Source: Maritimibacter sp. (GTDB lineage Bacteria > Pseudomonadota > Alphaproteobacteria > Rhodobacterales > Rhodobacteraceae). Taken from it: a stretch of 64,000 bases of DNA. The notes beneath the pieces are model-generated. The model saw only the letters and a list, made by a program, of their open reading frames with translations. It was not told the origin of the DNA and did no database searches. Made by a program: the position numbers and the translations under genes. Positions 17,063-25,525 of this stretch are shown piece by piece; positions within the stretch are counted from its first letter, which is position 1, and every line of letters starts with the position of its first letter. The stretch covers positions 992,001-1,056,000 of the forward strand of contig CP051232.1 in the NCBI GenBank assembly GCA_017792445.1. The letters are read 5' to 3'.

Positions 17063-18469
17063 TTAGCGCCCGGTCAGCCTGTAGCCAAGCGCCGCGAGCT
17101 TCGACTCGCCTCCGCCCTTGGCCTCCTGCCGGTCGGCAGCCTCCAGCAGCTTGTACATCCCCTGTACGCCCAGCCAGCGCAGCGGCTCGGGTTCCCATCG
17201 CCGGACCCGGCGGTTTACCCACGGCAGCCGCGTCAGGTCGCTGTCGCACCCGGTGACGAGGTCCGCCAACGTGCGCCCGGCAAGGTTCGAGGTCGAAACG
17301 CCAACGCCGACGTAGCCCCCTGCCCAGCCGATCCCCGTAGTGTCGTCGTAGCCAACGGTCGCGCACCAGTCGCGCGGCACGCCCAGCACGCCACACCAGG
17401 CGTGGTCGATCCGCGCGTCCGCTGCCGCCGGGAAATGGCGCCGCAGGATCGCCATCAGCCGCGATACGGTGCCGTCGTCCGGCGTGCCGGACCGGTCGAT
17501 GGCCGAGCCGAAACGGTACGGCACCCCGCGCCCGCCGACCGCGATGCGGCCTTCGCGGGTGCGCTGGCAGTAGCAGTAGGCGTTGGCGAAATCGCCGACG
17601 ATCTCGTGCCCCTTCCAGCCGATCTTTTCCCAGACCTCCTGCGGCAGCGGTTCGGTCACGATCTGGGCAGAGTTCAGCGGCAGCCACTCGCGTTTGGACC
17701 CCGGCAGCGTCGCGGTGAAGCCCTCGGTCGCGCGCAGGATATGGCGCGCGGTTACGGCGCCCCGGTCGGTCACGACCCGGCCCGGCTCGATCGTCTGAAC
17801 CGTGGTCCCCTCGGCAAGCCGTACGCCTGCGCGCTCTACCGCCGCCGCCAGTCCGCGCACCAGCTTGGCGGGCTGGATGCGGGCGACGTTCCTGACCACC
17901 ATCGCGCCCTTGGTGTTCGGCAGGTTCACCCGCGCCCGCGCGGCCTCGGCCCCGATCACGTCGATCCGGTCTGCTTCGCCCCAGTGCTTGCGGTCTTCGG
18001 CCTCGGCGACAAGGCGGGCCATCTGGCCGTCGTTGACCGCAAACACCAATTCGTCGGTGCGCAGGATGTCAGCATCGATGTCCTGGCTTTCGGCCACGCG
18101 GATCACCTCGTCCACGGTGCCGTTCATCGCCGCGACCATCGCGCGCACGCCTTCCGGGCCGCTGGCCGCCACGTACTTGTCGTGGCTCCACGCGAACCCG
18201 CCGGTCAGCCAGCCCCCGTTGCGACCCGACGCGCCGAACCCGGCGAAGTCCTTCTCGACCACCAGAACGTCCAGCGAGGGATCGGCCTGCTTCAGGTACC
18301 ACGCGGACCAAAGCCCGGTGTAGCCCGCGCCGATGATGCAGACATCGGCGGTCGTGTCGCCGTCCAGCGGTGCGCGCCGGGCCGGCAAGCCGCCAAGGTC
18401 GGCGTACCAGAAAGAAACGTCGCCAAGACGCCGGGGCGTGGTCTGGGGCGTGGTCTGGGAACTGGTCAT
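17063..18469 (-). CDS. FAD-dependent oxidoreductase, DadA/glycine oxidase-like
   Basis: A 468-residue DAO-superfamily flavoprotein that probably oxidises an amino acid, amine or sarcosine-like compound. The FAD motif [17 protein letters not shown] is near residues 43-59, and the segment [16 protein letters not shown] (about 76-91) is typical of the YgaF/PuuB branch, which includes gamma-glutamylputrescine oxidase. The C-terminal FAD contact is [19 protein letters not shown] (about 388-406). The start at 18469 gives an N-terminus ([12 protein letters not shown]) of expected length; the gene is divergent from recR, 48 bases away. Substrate not known. Confidence 0.88.
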   Translation of the reverse strand: MTSSQTTPQTTPRRLGDVSFWYADLGGLPARRAPLDGDTTADVCIIGAGYTGLWSAWYLKQADPSLDVLVVEKDFAGFGASGRNGGWLTGGFAWSHDKYVAASGPEGVRAMVAAMNGTVDEVIRVAESQDIDADILRTDELVFAVNDGQMARLVAEAEDRKHWGEADRIDVIGAEAARARVNLPNTKGAMVVRNVARIQPAKLVRGLAAAVERAGVRLAEGTTVQTIEPGRVVTDRGAVTARHILRATEGFTATLPGSKREWLPLNSAQIVTEPLPQEVWEKIGWKGHEIVGDFANAYCYCQRTREGRIAVGGRGVPYRFGSAIDRSGTPDDGTVSRLMAILRRHFPAAADARIDHAWCGVLGVPRDWCATVGYDDTTGIGWAGGYVGVGVSTSNLAGRTLADLVTGCDSDLTRLPWVNRRVRRWEPEPLRWLGVQGMYKLLEAADRQEAKGGGESKLAALGYRLTGR

Positions 18470-18517
18470 CGGCACATTCCGCTGTCGCTCGGGTTTACCC
18501 CGGTCTATCTTCTCGCC

Positions 18518-19114
18518 ATGTCCGACGCACCCCGCGAAATCGATGCCCTGATCGAGATGATGGCGAAGCTTCCGGGGCTTGGGCCCCGGTCTGCGCGCCG
18601 TGCCGTTCTGCACCTGATCAAGAAGCGCGGCCTTCTGATGCAACCCCTGGCCGAGGCGATGCAGGCCGTCGCGCAGACCGCCCGCGAGTGCCTGAACTGC
18701 GGCAACATCTCTACCGGGGACATCTGCCCGATCTGCACCGCCGAGAAGCGCGCCAACGGCGAACTGTGCGTGGTCGAGGACGTGGCGGACCTGTGGGCGA
18801 TGGAGCGCTCGAACGTGTTCAAGGGCCGGTATCACGTGCTGGGCGGCACTTTGTCGGCGCTGGACGCCGTTGGGCCGGACGAGTTGCGCATCCCGAAGCT
18901 TATCGACCGGGTGACCTCTGAAGGGATCACCGAGGTCATCCTGGCGCTGAACGCGACCATCGACGGCCAGACCACCGCGCATTACATCGCCGACCAGTTG
19001 GACGGGCGGGTGAACGTCACCTCGCTGGCGCAGGGTGTGCCGATCGGGGGCGAGCTGGACTACCTCGACGATGGCACGATCACGGCGGCGCTGAGGGCGC
19101 GGAAAAGCCTTTGA
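18518..19114 (+). CDS. recR: recombination mediator protein RecR
   Basis: RecR acts with RecF/RecO to load RecA onto gapped DNA. The 198-residue protein has the N-terminal helix-hairpin-helix ([19 protein letters not shown]), the zinc finger [16 protein letters not shown] (about 57-72), the Toprim domain ([15 protein letters not shown]) and the C-terminal Walker-like segment with [18 protein letters not shown]. The start at 18518 gives the standard N-terminus. It is convergent with rarA with four bases between stops. Confidence 0.97.
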   Translation: MSDAPREIDALIEMMAKLPGLGPRSARRAVLHLIKKRGLLMQPLAEAMQAVAQTARECLNCGNISTGDICPICTAEKRANGELCVVEDVADLWAMERSNVFKGRYHVLGGTLSALDAVGPDELRIPKLIDRVTSEGITEVILALNATIDGQTTAHYIADQLDGRVNVTSLAQGVPIGGELDYLDDGTITAALRARKSL

Positions 19115-19118
19115 CGGT

Positions 19119-20429
19119 TTAGCTGTTCCGCTTGGCCCGCAGGCTGGCGAAATAGTCGACCCGTTTCTTCAGTTCACGCTCGAACCCGCGTTCTACCGGC
19201 AGGTAGTAGACACCGCGTTTCATCCCGTCGGGAAAATAGTTCTGACCCGAGAACGCGTCTTCCTGATCGTGGTCATAGGCATAGCCGTCGCCGTAGCCCT
19301 GTTCCTTCATCAGTTTCGTCGGCGCGTTCAGGATGTGCTTGGGCGGCGGTTCGGACCCGGTCTTTTTCGCGGCGATGACAGCGGCCTTGTAGGCGGCGTA
19401 ACCGGCGTTCGACTTGGGCGCGAGGGCGAGGTAGATCACCGCCTGCGCCAGCGCCAGTTCGCCCTCGGGCGAGCCGAGCCGTTCATAGGTCTCCCACGCA
19501 TCGAGGCAGACGCGTTGCGCCTGCGGGTCGGCCAGCCCGATGTCCTCGACCGCCATGCGGGTGAACCGCCGTGCGAGATAGCGAGGGTCCTCGCCCCCGG
19601 CCAGCATCCGTGTGTACCAGTACATCGCCGCATCGGGGTCAGACCCCCGCACCGACTTGTGCAGCGCCGAGATCAGGTTGTAGTGCGCATCGCCCGACTT
19701 GTCGTATTGCGCCGCCCGCTTTTGCAGGCGCGAGGTCAGCGCCGCCGGGTCCAGCGGCCGTTCGGTCCGCCACGCCATCACCTGCTCGACAAGGTTCAAC
19801 AGCGCGCGCCCATCACCGTCTGCCATCTCCAAAAGCTGCTCGCGCGCCTCGCCGGTCAGCGGCAACGCGCGGTCCAGTTCCTTCTCGGCCCGCTGCACCA
19901 GCCGTTCCAGATCGGCCAGCGACAGCCGTTCCAACACGAGGACCTGACTGCGGGACAGAAGCGCGGCGTTCAGTTCGAACGAAGGGTTCTCGGTGGTGGC
20001 GCCCACCAGCAGGATCGTCCCGTCTTCCATGTGCGGCAGGAAACTGTCCTGCTGCGACTTGTTGAACCGGTGGATCTCGTCAACGAACAGCAGCGTGCCA
20101 CGCCCCGTGCGGCGGCGAAGCTTCGCCTCTTCGAACACCTTCTTCAGGTCGGCCACGCCCGAGAAGATCGCGCTGATCTGGACGAAATGCAGATCGGTCT
20201 CGTTCGCCAGCAACCGCGCGATGGTGGTCTTGCCGACACCCGGCGGCCCCCAGAACACAAGCGAGGACAAGGCGCCAGCCTCCAGCATCACGCCCAGCGG
20301 AGCTTCGGGGCCAAGCACCTGCTGCTGACCGATCACCTCGGACAAGGTGCGCGGTCGTAGTCGGTCCGCCAGCGGGCGGTGCCCCCCGGTTGCCGGGGTT
20401 TCGGATGCAGAGTCGAAGAGGTCAGCCAT
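19119..20429 (-). CDS. rarA: replication-associated recombination protein A (AAA+ ATPase)
   Basis: RarA (MgsA) acts at stalled forks and single-strand ends. The 436-residue protein has Walker A GPPGVGKTTIA (about 62-72), Walker B LLFVDEIHRFNKSQQDSFLP (about 114-133), sensor and arginine-finger motifs, and the C-terminal tetramerisation domain with the family signature (RMAVEDIGLADPQA, and PKSNAGYAAYKAA). The gene starts at 20429, has no overlap with its neighbours, and faces recR. Confidence 0.96.
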   Translation of the reverse strand: MADLFDSASETPATGGHRPLADRLRPRTLSEVIGQQQVLGPEAPLGVMLEAGALSSLVFWGPPGVGKTTIARLLANETDLHFVQISAIFSGVADLKKVFEEAKLRRRTGRGTLLFVDEIHRFNKSQQDSFLPHMEDGTILLVGATTENPSFELNAALLSRSQVLVLERLSLADLERLVQRAEKELDRALPLTGEAREQLLEMADGDGRALLNLVEQVMAWRTERPLDPAALTSRLQKRAAQYDKSGDAHYNLISALHKSVRGSDPDAAMYWYTRMLAGGEDPRYLARRFTRMAVEDIGLADPQAQRVCLDAWETYERLGSPEGELALAQAVIYLALAPKSNAGYAAYKAAVIAAKKTGSEPPPKHILNAPTKLMKEQGYGDGYAYDHDQEDAFSGQNYFPDGMKRGVYYLPVERGFERELKKRVDYFASLRAKRNS

Positions 20430-20499
20430 GCCCTGTATCTAACCGCTCGGCTGGCGAACACCAATAAGTATCGTTAAGGACTGCGGCGTTTTAGCTCAA

Positions 20500-20621
20500 A
20501 CCCAAACAGCCCAACCGAAAGAATAGATGATGCCTGCTTGCGATGACGCCAAGTCATAATTGAAATACAAGTCTCTATCGATATCATCTTTATTAACTAT
20601 ATAAAATAATGAGGATGGAGC
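20500..20621. promoter_or_regulatory. AT-rich divergent region before the Hint gene
   Basis: A stretch of about 120 bases, far richer in A and T than its surroundings, lies upstream of the Hint-domain gene. TATAAAATAATGAGGATGGAG runs directly into the start and contains both a -10-like element and a GGA ribosome site. No clear -35 was found. The composition suggests acquisition or control by a silencing protein. Confidence 0.45.
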
Positions 20622-21530
20622 ATGCCCGCATCTCAGAGCTTCCTGTACGGATACACCTTTACCGGCACACCTGGAGGAACAATTACGATCGATACGCAGA
20701 TTGGTGCGCCTAATCCATTCATACTGACAGACACTCTGGACAGTGACGACGGTGACGATCAGACCAACATTGACGACCATGTCACTTTGACCCGCTGGCC
20801 GGGCGGCCCAGAGAACGACTACGTCTTGCGCGGTCTTACCAGCGACGGCGGCGTCATCGTTCAGGCCGGTGCCGGAACCGGCGCCTCTTATATTTATTCC
20901 GATGTCCTGTACACGGGCGGCGAGACGCTGACCTCGGATGTAACGACGCCCTACACCTATTGCTTCGGGCCCGGAACCGGGATCGCGACCCCGGCCGGTC
21001 CGGTGGCGGTCGAGACGCTGGAACCCGGCGACCGGGTGCTTACGGCCGAGGGGCAGGAGGTTCCCGTGCTCTGGATCGGCCGGCAGACACTGCGTCCCCG
21101 GCTTTTCGACGTCGGGCTGGTGCGGCTTCGCAAGGGCGCGCTCGGTGACGGGCTGCCTGCGCGCGACCTGATGGTGACGTCGGATCACGCGCTGCTGATC
21201 GACGGGCTTCTGGTGCAGGCCGGGGTTCTTGTGAACGGTGACAGCATCGTCGCGGTGCCGCGTCGGGACCTGCCGCAGACGCTGACCGTGTACCATGTCG
21301 AGACGCCGGGCCACGAGGTGATCCTGGCCGAGGATACGCCCTGCGAGACCTTCATTGACGCCGCCGGGCGCCATGCGTTCGACAACTACGCAGAATACGC
21401 GACCTTGGTCGGGCCCGACCGGATCATACCCGAATGCCCGGCCCCGCGAGTTACCTCAGCACGCATGCTGCCGCAGGCTATGCGCGAGCGGCTTGGGATC
21501 GCGGAGCAGGACGAGGTTCTGAGCGCCTAG
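20622..21530 (+). CDS. Hint-domain protein (roseobacter type)
   Basis: A 302-residue protein. The N-terminal 110 residues are Gly, Asp and Thr-rich with repeated short strands and no signal peptide, and lack recognised domains. The Hint (Hedgehog/intein) fold starts at CFGPGTGIATPAGPVAVETL (about 114), where the cysteine takes the position of the splicing nucleophile; block B is TSDHALLIDGLLV (about 186) and the terminal part includes PGHEVILAEDTPCETFID. There is no C-terminal extein with the usual His-Asn ending, so splicing is unlikely; self-cleavage is possible. Such proteins are abundant in roseobacters and sometimes attached to secreted calcium-binding repeats; function unknown. Confidence 0.85.
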   Translation: MPASQSFLYGYTFTGTPGGTITIDTQIGAPNPFILTDTLDSDDGDDQTNIDDHVTLTRWPGGPENDYVLRGLTSDGGVIVQAGAGTGASYIYSDVLYTGGETLTSDVTTPYTYCFGPGTGIATPAGPVAVETLEPGDRVLTAEGQEVPVLWIGRQTLRPRLFDVGLVRLRKGALGDGLPARDLMVTSDHALLIDGLLVQAGVLVNGDSIVAVPRRDLPQTLTVYHVETPGHEVILAEDTPCETFIDAAGRHAFDNYAEYATLVGPDRIIPECPAPRVTSARMLPQAMRERLGIAEQDEVLSA

Positions 21531-21556
21531 TCCGGCACAGGACGCCGAAACGACGA

Positions 21557-21583
21557 AGGCCGCCCTACGGGGCGGCCTTTTTA
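21557..21583 (+). terminator. rho-independent terminator after the Hint gene
   Basis: AGGCCGCC, a short CTAC-like loop and GGGCGGCC form a strong stem followed by TTTTTAA. It lies 27 bases after the Hint stop. On the other strand it sits about 45 bases after the rplQ stop and may terminate that operon too. Confidence 0.85.
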
Positions 21584-21628
21584 ATGTCCGGGACTATCTG
21601 ACAGGTCCGCGGCGTCCGGGAATACCGA

Positions 21629-22045
21629 TTACTCGGCGTCGTCCTCGGCAGCAACGCGTGCCTTGTCGGCGGCGCCCTTCGCGTCGACGTCGCGGTCGAC
21701 GAATTCGATGATCGCCATCGGCGCCATATCGCCATAGCGGAAGCCGGCTTTCAGGACGCGGGTATAGCCGCCGTTACGCTCGGCATAGCGCGGGCCGAGG
21801 ATTTCGAACAGCTTCGCCACGTAGGCGTCCTGCTTCAGCTGCGACGCGGCCTGACGGCGGGCGTGCAGGTCACCGCGCTTGGCAAGCGTGATCAGCTTGT
21901 CGGCGATGCGCTTCAGTTCTTTGGCTTTCGGCAGGGTCGTCTTGATCTGCTCGTGCTCGATCAGCGAGCCGGCCATGTTGGCGAACAGCGCCTTGCGGTG
22001 TTCGTGGGTGCGGTTCAGGCGGCGGTAGCCACGTGCGTGACGCAT
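21629..22045 (-). CDS. rplQ: 50S ribosomal protein L17
   Basis: L17 lies near the polypeptide exit of the large subunit. The 138-residue product begins [20 protein letters not shown] and contains the conserved [18 protein letters not shown] segment and the [20 protein letters not shown] block. It is the last gene of the rpsM-rpsK-rpoA-rplQ run on the minus strand, separated from rpoA by 175 bases that contain a long inverted repeat. Confidence 0.98.
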   Translation of the reverse strand: MRHARGYRRLNRTHEHRKALFANMAGSLIEHEQIKTTLPKAKELKRIADKLITLAKRGDLHARRQAASQLKQDAYVAKLFEILGPRYAERNGGYTRVLKAGFRYGDMAPMAIIEFVDRDVDAKGAADKARVAAEDDAE

Positions 22046-22154
22046 TGGTCTTTCTCCATTTCGTGCCCTCTACGGGCGGTTTTGCTTTGTCCGACCGGGG
22101 ATGCGTGTCTCCCGGTTCTCCTTGGGGCGTTGCCGCCCGGGTTTGGCCCATGAA

Positions 22155-22208
22155 GGTGCGCATGAATGCGCACCGTACGGGGCCGTAGGGTGCGCGTTCA
22201 TGCGCACC
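22155..22208. repeat. 26-base inverted repeat between rpoA and rplQ
   Basis: Left arm 22155-22180 and right arm 22183-22208, separated by two bases, match at 24 of 26 positions (arms built on GGTGCGCATGAATGCGCACC). The RNA would form a very long hairpin between two operon genes. It looks like a REP or MITE-type element; short cores (ATGCGCACC) also occur in the block at 2600-2664. Confidence 0.8.
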
Positions 22209-22220
22209 CTGTCCGAGACC

Positions 22221-23237
22221 TTAAAACTGGTCTTCGAATTTCTTCGCGAGATCTTCGATGTTCTCCGGCGGCCATTCCTCGACATCCATGCCAAGGTGCA
22301 GACCCATGCCGGACAGCACTTCCTTGATCTCGTTCAGCGACTTGCGGCCGAAGTTCGGCGTGCGCAGCATCTCTGCCTCGGTTTTCTGGATCAGATCACC
22401 GATGTAGACAATATTGTCGTTTTTCAGGCAGTTAGCCGAACGCACCGACAGCTCGAGCTCGTCGACCTTCTTCAGCAGAAGCGGGTTGAACTCCAGACCC
22501 TCGTCCTCATCGGCACGGCCGGCGGCTTCGGGCTCTTCGAAGTTCACGAAGATCGACAGCTGGTCCTGCAGGATGCGGGCGGCGAAGGCCACCGCGTCGT
22601 CCGGCGAGATCGAACCGTCGGTCTCGATCTTCAGCGTCAGCTTGTCATAGTCCAGCACCTGACCCTCGCGGGTCGGCTGCACGTCGTAGGACACGCGCTT
22701 GACCGGCGAATAGATCGCGTCGATCGGCATCAGGCCGATGGGCGCGTCTTCCGGGCGGTTCTTGTCGGCCGAGACATAGCCTTTGCCGGTGTTCACGGTG
22801 AGTTCCATGAACAGGTTGGCGCCATCGTCGAGGTGGCAGATCACGTGATCCTTGTTCAGGATCTCGATGCCCGCGGATTCCGAGATGTCACCGGCGGTGA
22901 CGACCATCGGACCCTTGGCGGAGATCGAAAGACGCTTCGGCCCCTCGACATCCATGCGGATCGCAACACCTTTGAGGTTCAGGACCACGTCGGTCACATC
23001 CTCACGGACGCCGGCGATGGACGAGAATTCGTGCAGGACGTTGTCGATCTGGACGCTGGTGATCGCGGCGCCCTGAAGCGACGAAAGCAGAACGCGGCGC
23101 AGCGCGTTGCCCAGCGTCAGACCGAAGCCGCGTTCCAGCGGTTCGGCGATGACGGTGGCCTGACGTGCAGGGTCGTTGCCCGGCTTGACGTCAAGCTGCG
23201 TCGGTTTGATCAGTTCCTGCCAGTTCTTATGGATCAT
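22221..23237 (-). CDS. rpoA: DNA-directed RNA polymerase subunit alpha
   Basis: The alpha subunit dimer nucleates the polymerase core. The 338-residue product has the N-terminal domain with [20 protein letters not shown] (about 32-51) and [19 protein letters not shown], and the C-terminal domain beginning near 250 with the DNA- and activator-contact determinants ([32 protein letters not shown]). It follows rpsK by 121 bases on the same strand. Confidence 0.98.
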   Translation of the reverse strand: MIHKNWQELIKPTQLDVKPGNDPARQATVIAEPLERGFGLTLGNALRRVLLSSLQGAAITSVQIDNVLHEFSSIAGVREDVTDVVLNLKGVAIRMDVEGPKRLSISAKGPMVVTAGDISESAGIEILNKDHVICHLDDGANLFMELTVNTGKGYVSADKNRPEDAPIGLMPIDAIYSPVKRVSYDVQPTREGQVLDYDKLTLKIETDGSISPDDAVAFAARILQDQLSIFVNFEEPEAAGRADEDEGLEFNPLLLKKVDELELSVRSANCLKNDNIVYIGDLIQKTEAEMLRTPNFGRKSLNEIKEVLSGMGLHLGMDVEEWPPENIEDLAKKFEDQF

Positions 23238-23358
23238 GCTGTGCGGCCTCCATTCCTGCCCTCCGCCCTATGACCCGTGGCGGACGACTCCCGAGGTAAA
23301 AACGGCTGAACGGGCCGCGCGGGGGTCTGCGCAGCCCGTGATAGTTGACGATCCCCGG

Positions 23359-23748
23359 TCAGACGCGGCGGCGCTTGGGCGGCCGGCAGCCGTTGTGCGC
23401 AATCGGCGTCACGTCGCGGATCGACGTGATGTTGAAGCCGACGGCAGCCAGCGCGCGCAGCGCGCTTTCACGGCCCGAACCGGGGCCCTGCACTTCGACT
23501 TCCAGCGTCTTGACGCCGTGCTCCTGGGCCTTGCGGCCCGCGTCCTCGGCGGCCATCTGGGCGGCATAGGGAGTCGACTTGCGCGACCCCTTGAAGCCCA
23601 TGGTACCGGCGGACGACCAGGAGATCGCGTTGCCCTGCACGTCGGAGATCAGGATCTTGGTGTTGTTGAAGCTGGAGTTCACATGAGCGACACCAGCGGC
23701 GATGTTCTTGGAAACCTTGCGCTTCGGAGCGCGACGATCGCGTGCCAT
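23359..23748 (-). CDS. rpsK: 30S ribosomal protein S11
   Basis: S11 forms part of the mRNA path at the platform of the small subunit. The 129-residue sequence includes [19 protein letters not shown] and the C-terminal [20 protein letters not shown], which are invariant family blocks. It lies 15 bases after rpsM. Confidence 0.98.
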   Translation of the reverse strand: MARDRRAPKRKVSKNIAAGVAHVNSSFNNTKILISDVQGNAISWSSAGTMGFKGSRKSTPYAAQMAAEDAGRKAQEHGVKTLEVEVQGPGSGRESALRALAAVGFNITSIRDVTPIAHNGCRPPKRRRV

Positions 23749-23763
23749 TGTTCCTGCTCTCCC

Positions 23764-24132
23764 TTACTTCTTCTTGCCGGCAATCGGCTTCGCCGGGCCC
23801 TTGCGGGTGCGGGCGTTGGTATGGGTGCGCTGACCGCGCACGGGCAGGTTGCGGCGATGGCGCAGACCGCGGTAGCAGCCAAGGTCCATCAGGCGCTTGA
23901 TGTTCATCTGAACTTCACGGCGCAGGTCGCCTTCGACCGTCACGTTCGCGTCGATGTGCTCGCGGATCTGCAGCACTTCGGCGTCGGACAGTTCGTTGAC
24001 GCGGCGAGTGGATTCGATGCCAACGGCTTCACAGATGCTTTTCGCGACTGCGGGGCCGATGCCGTGGATATAGGTCAGCGCGATCGGAACGCGCTTCGAT
24101 GTGGGGATGTTAACGCCGGCGATACGTGCCAC
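23764..24132 (-). CDS. rpsM: 30S ribosomal protein S13
   Basis: S13 contacts the A-site finger and the P-site tRNA in the 30S head. The start is GTG at 24132 ([20 protein letters not shown]), with AAAAGGACA upstream, and the protein has the normal length of 122. The C-terminal [20 protein letters not shown] is diagnostic. In most alphaproteobacteria adk and secY lie directly upstream; here about 300 noncoding bases and a lipoprotein gene precede it, so this block needs its own promoter. Confidence 0.97.
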   Translation of the reverse strand: MARIAGVNIPTSKRVPIALTYIHGIGPAVAKSICEAVGIESTRRVNELSDAEVLQIREHIDANVTVEGDLRREVQMNIKRLMDLGCYRGLRHRRNLPVRGQRTHTNARTRKGPAKPIAGKKK

Positions 24133-24189
24133 GTATATGTCCTTTTCAGTTGCGGTTCCGTAATACCAGAACCTTTTTTCACAACGCGA

Positions 24190-24215
24190 ACCCGCGGACA
24201 CAGGGGTCTGCGGGT
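24190..24215 (-). promoter_or_regulatory. hairpin in the predicted rpsM leader
   Basis: A stem of 6 pairs (ACCCGC with GCGGGT), one mismatch and three further pairs lies about 58 bases before the rpsM start, within the predicted leader. It could take part in ribosomal-protein feedback, but no known binding site was recognised. Confidence 0.3.
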
Positions 24216-24287
24216 CTTTGCCATACGAAGTTGACTGTAAGCGGGGCGCGACCCCGGCTTGCGGCCGATTCTCTGTCGAGACGCTGC

Positions 24288-24316
24288 GGAATAAGGGGCT
24301 GGCCGGAAAAGGTCAA
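24288..24316 (-). promoter_or_regulatory. putative promoter of the rpsM-rpsK-rpoA-rplQ block
   Basis: On the minus strand TTGACC (24311-24316), a 17-base spacer and TATTCC (24288-24293) lie about 150 bases before rpsM. The rest of the 297-base gap shows no gene. Confidence 0.45.
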
Positions 24317-24429
24317 TACCCTGCCGGCGCGCAAGGCGCCGAGAGGCACGGGTCATCTGACGGAACCATCATACCCCGGCGCATCGGCGATGCGGAAGCC
24401 CTTTTTCAATCCGACCGGTTAACGCGCGA

Positions 24430-24729
24430 TCACTCTCCGGTCAGCGGCACCCGGTAGATAACCCATTCGTCGGTGCGCGTAACCTCGCGACCGCCAAGCC
24501 GGGTCTGGAATTCGGGGCGACCCTCGAAATCCACCGGGCAGCCGACAAGGTCCTCGTCCCGGCTGATGTAGGGTGCGGTGTAACGCGTCGCCCCGACGCG
24601 GCGGCACGGATCGTCGGTTCCGCGATAGCCCATGCCGAACCGCAGGTCCGGTTCTGAATTGCGGGAAACGAACTGCGCACAGCCGGCCAGCGGCAGGATC
24701 AGCGCAGCAATCAGGAAAATACGAGGCAT
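24430..24729 (-). CDS. small lipoprotein, unknown function
   Basis: A 99-residue product with a signal peptide and lipobox (MPRIFLIAALILPLAGCAQ; LAGC at 14-17), so it should be anchored in the envelope. The mature part has two further cysteines (in DPCRRVG and VGCPVDF) that could pair, and no recognised domain. The start at 24729 gives the normal short signal peptide. It lies alone on the minus strand between YtoQ and rpsM. Confidence 0.65.
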   Translation of the reverse strand: MPRIFLIAALILPLAGCAQFVSRNSEPDLRFGMGYRGTDDPCRRVGATRYTAPYISRDEDLVGCPVDFEGRPEFQTRLGGREVTRTDEWVIYRVPLTGE

Positions 24730-24857
24730 TCGGCCCCTCCCAACCAATACCCGGAAGCGGCGGCGGATCGGCCCGCGACTCCGTCAAAATGCATTTGGTG
24801 CGGATCAAGAATGCCCTTGGGTCAACCGCCCTGTCAACAGGACGCCGCGGTCGGACC

Positions 24858-25310
24858 CTATGCCCCCGGCAGCTTGCCGGTCAGGACGTAGCGCAGGATA
24901 TCGACGACCTGCCGCGGCTCTTCGGCCACCGCCAGCGCGGCGGCGTCGACCTCTTTCAGCGCGTGCTGGTGATCGGGGCCGTGCAGCACGATCAGCGACT
25001 TGCCCAGCGCGGCGGCATAGCCCGCATCAAAGGCCGCATTCCACTGCTTGTACTTGTCCCCGAACCGCACGACGACGACATCGGCATCGGCGATGCCCTT
25101 GCGGGTCCGGATCGCGTTCATCTGCGCGCCCTTGTGGTCGTGCCAGAACTTGTCCGGCTCTGCGCCGAGGATCGTGACCCCGCAATCGTCCGAGGCCGCG
25201 TGATCGGTGACCGGGCTGTCAAAGCTCACGTCCAGCCCCTGCGCGCCTTCGACGATCTGCTCGCGCCAGTCGGTGTGGATCTCGCCCGAGAGATAGACCT
25301 TCAGCGTCAT
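24858..25310 (-). CDS. YtoQ-family protein
   Basis: A 150-residue cytoplasmic protein matching the YtoQ family, related in fold to nucleoside deoxyribosyltransferases. Recognisable parts are MTLKVYLSGEIHTDWREQI, the central ILGAEPDKFWHDHKGAQMNA and DADVVVVRFGDKYKQWNAAFDAGYA, which resembles the nucleotide-binding motif of the deoxyribosyltransferase fold, followed by LIVLHGPDHQHALKEVD. The enzymatic activity of the family is not established. An in-frame ATG 12 bases upstream (25322) is less likely than 25310. Next upstream is pheT on the same strand, 215 bases away. Confidence 0.85.
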   Translation of the reverse strand: MTLKVYLSGEIHTDWREQIVEGAQGLDVSFDSPVTDHAASDDCGVTILGAEPDKFWHDHKGAQMNAIRTRKGIADADVVVVRFGDKYKQWNAAFDAGYAAALGKSLIVLHGPDHQHALKEVDAAALAVAEEPRQVVDILRYVLTGKLPGA

Positions 25311-25379
25311 TGCGTCCTCCATTGCGGTTCGGAGGCCGGGCTAGCTGCCGGTGGCGCGAATGTCAAAGCCGGGCTTGCG

Positions 25380-25470
25380 ACCGAAAGCGGGCGGGGCTCT
25401 GCCCCCGCCGCGCGTGCCGCGCGGCTCCCCCGAGGTATTTAGAAAGAGAAGAAGCCCCGGGGCCGGACAT
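25380..25470. repeat. dispersed intergenic element
   Basis: This GC-rich spacer contains nested hairpins (for example GGGGCTCTGCCCC) and the string CCCCCGAGGTATTTAGAAAG. The last part is related to the reverse complement of the stretch at 2531-2549 (CCCCCAGGATATTTGAG). A matching pair on opposite strands in two intergenic sites suggests one repeat family. Confidence 0.5.
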
Positions 25471-25471
25471 G

Positions 25472-25500
25472 CAAAGGCCGCCGGGAAGCGCCCGGCGGCC
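25472..25500 (-). terminator. terminator after pheT
   Basis: A perfect 10-base stem (GGCCGCCGGG and CCCGGCGGCC, 5-base loop) lies 26 bases after the pheT stop and is followed on the minus strand by TTTG. Confidence 0.65.
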
Positions 25501-25525
25501 CTGAGGCTTGGGTTCTGTCCGGGCG

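Noticed and set aside
20622-21530. Intein inserted in a host protein
   Set aside because: The flanking parts are not halves of a recognised host protein and there is no His-Asn splice end. It is a stand-alone Hint protein.
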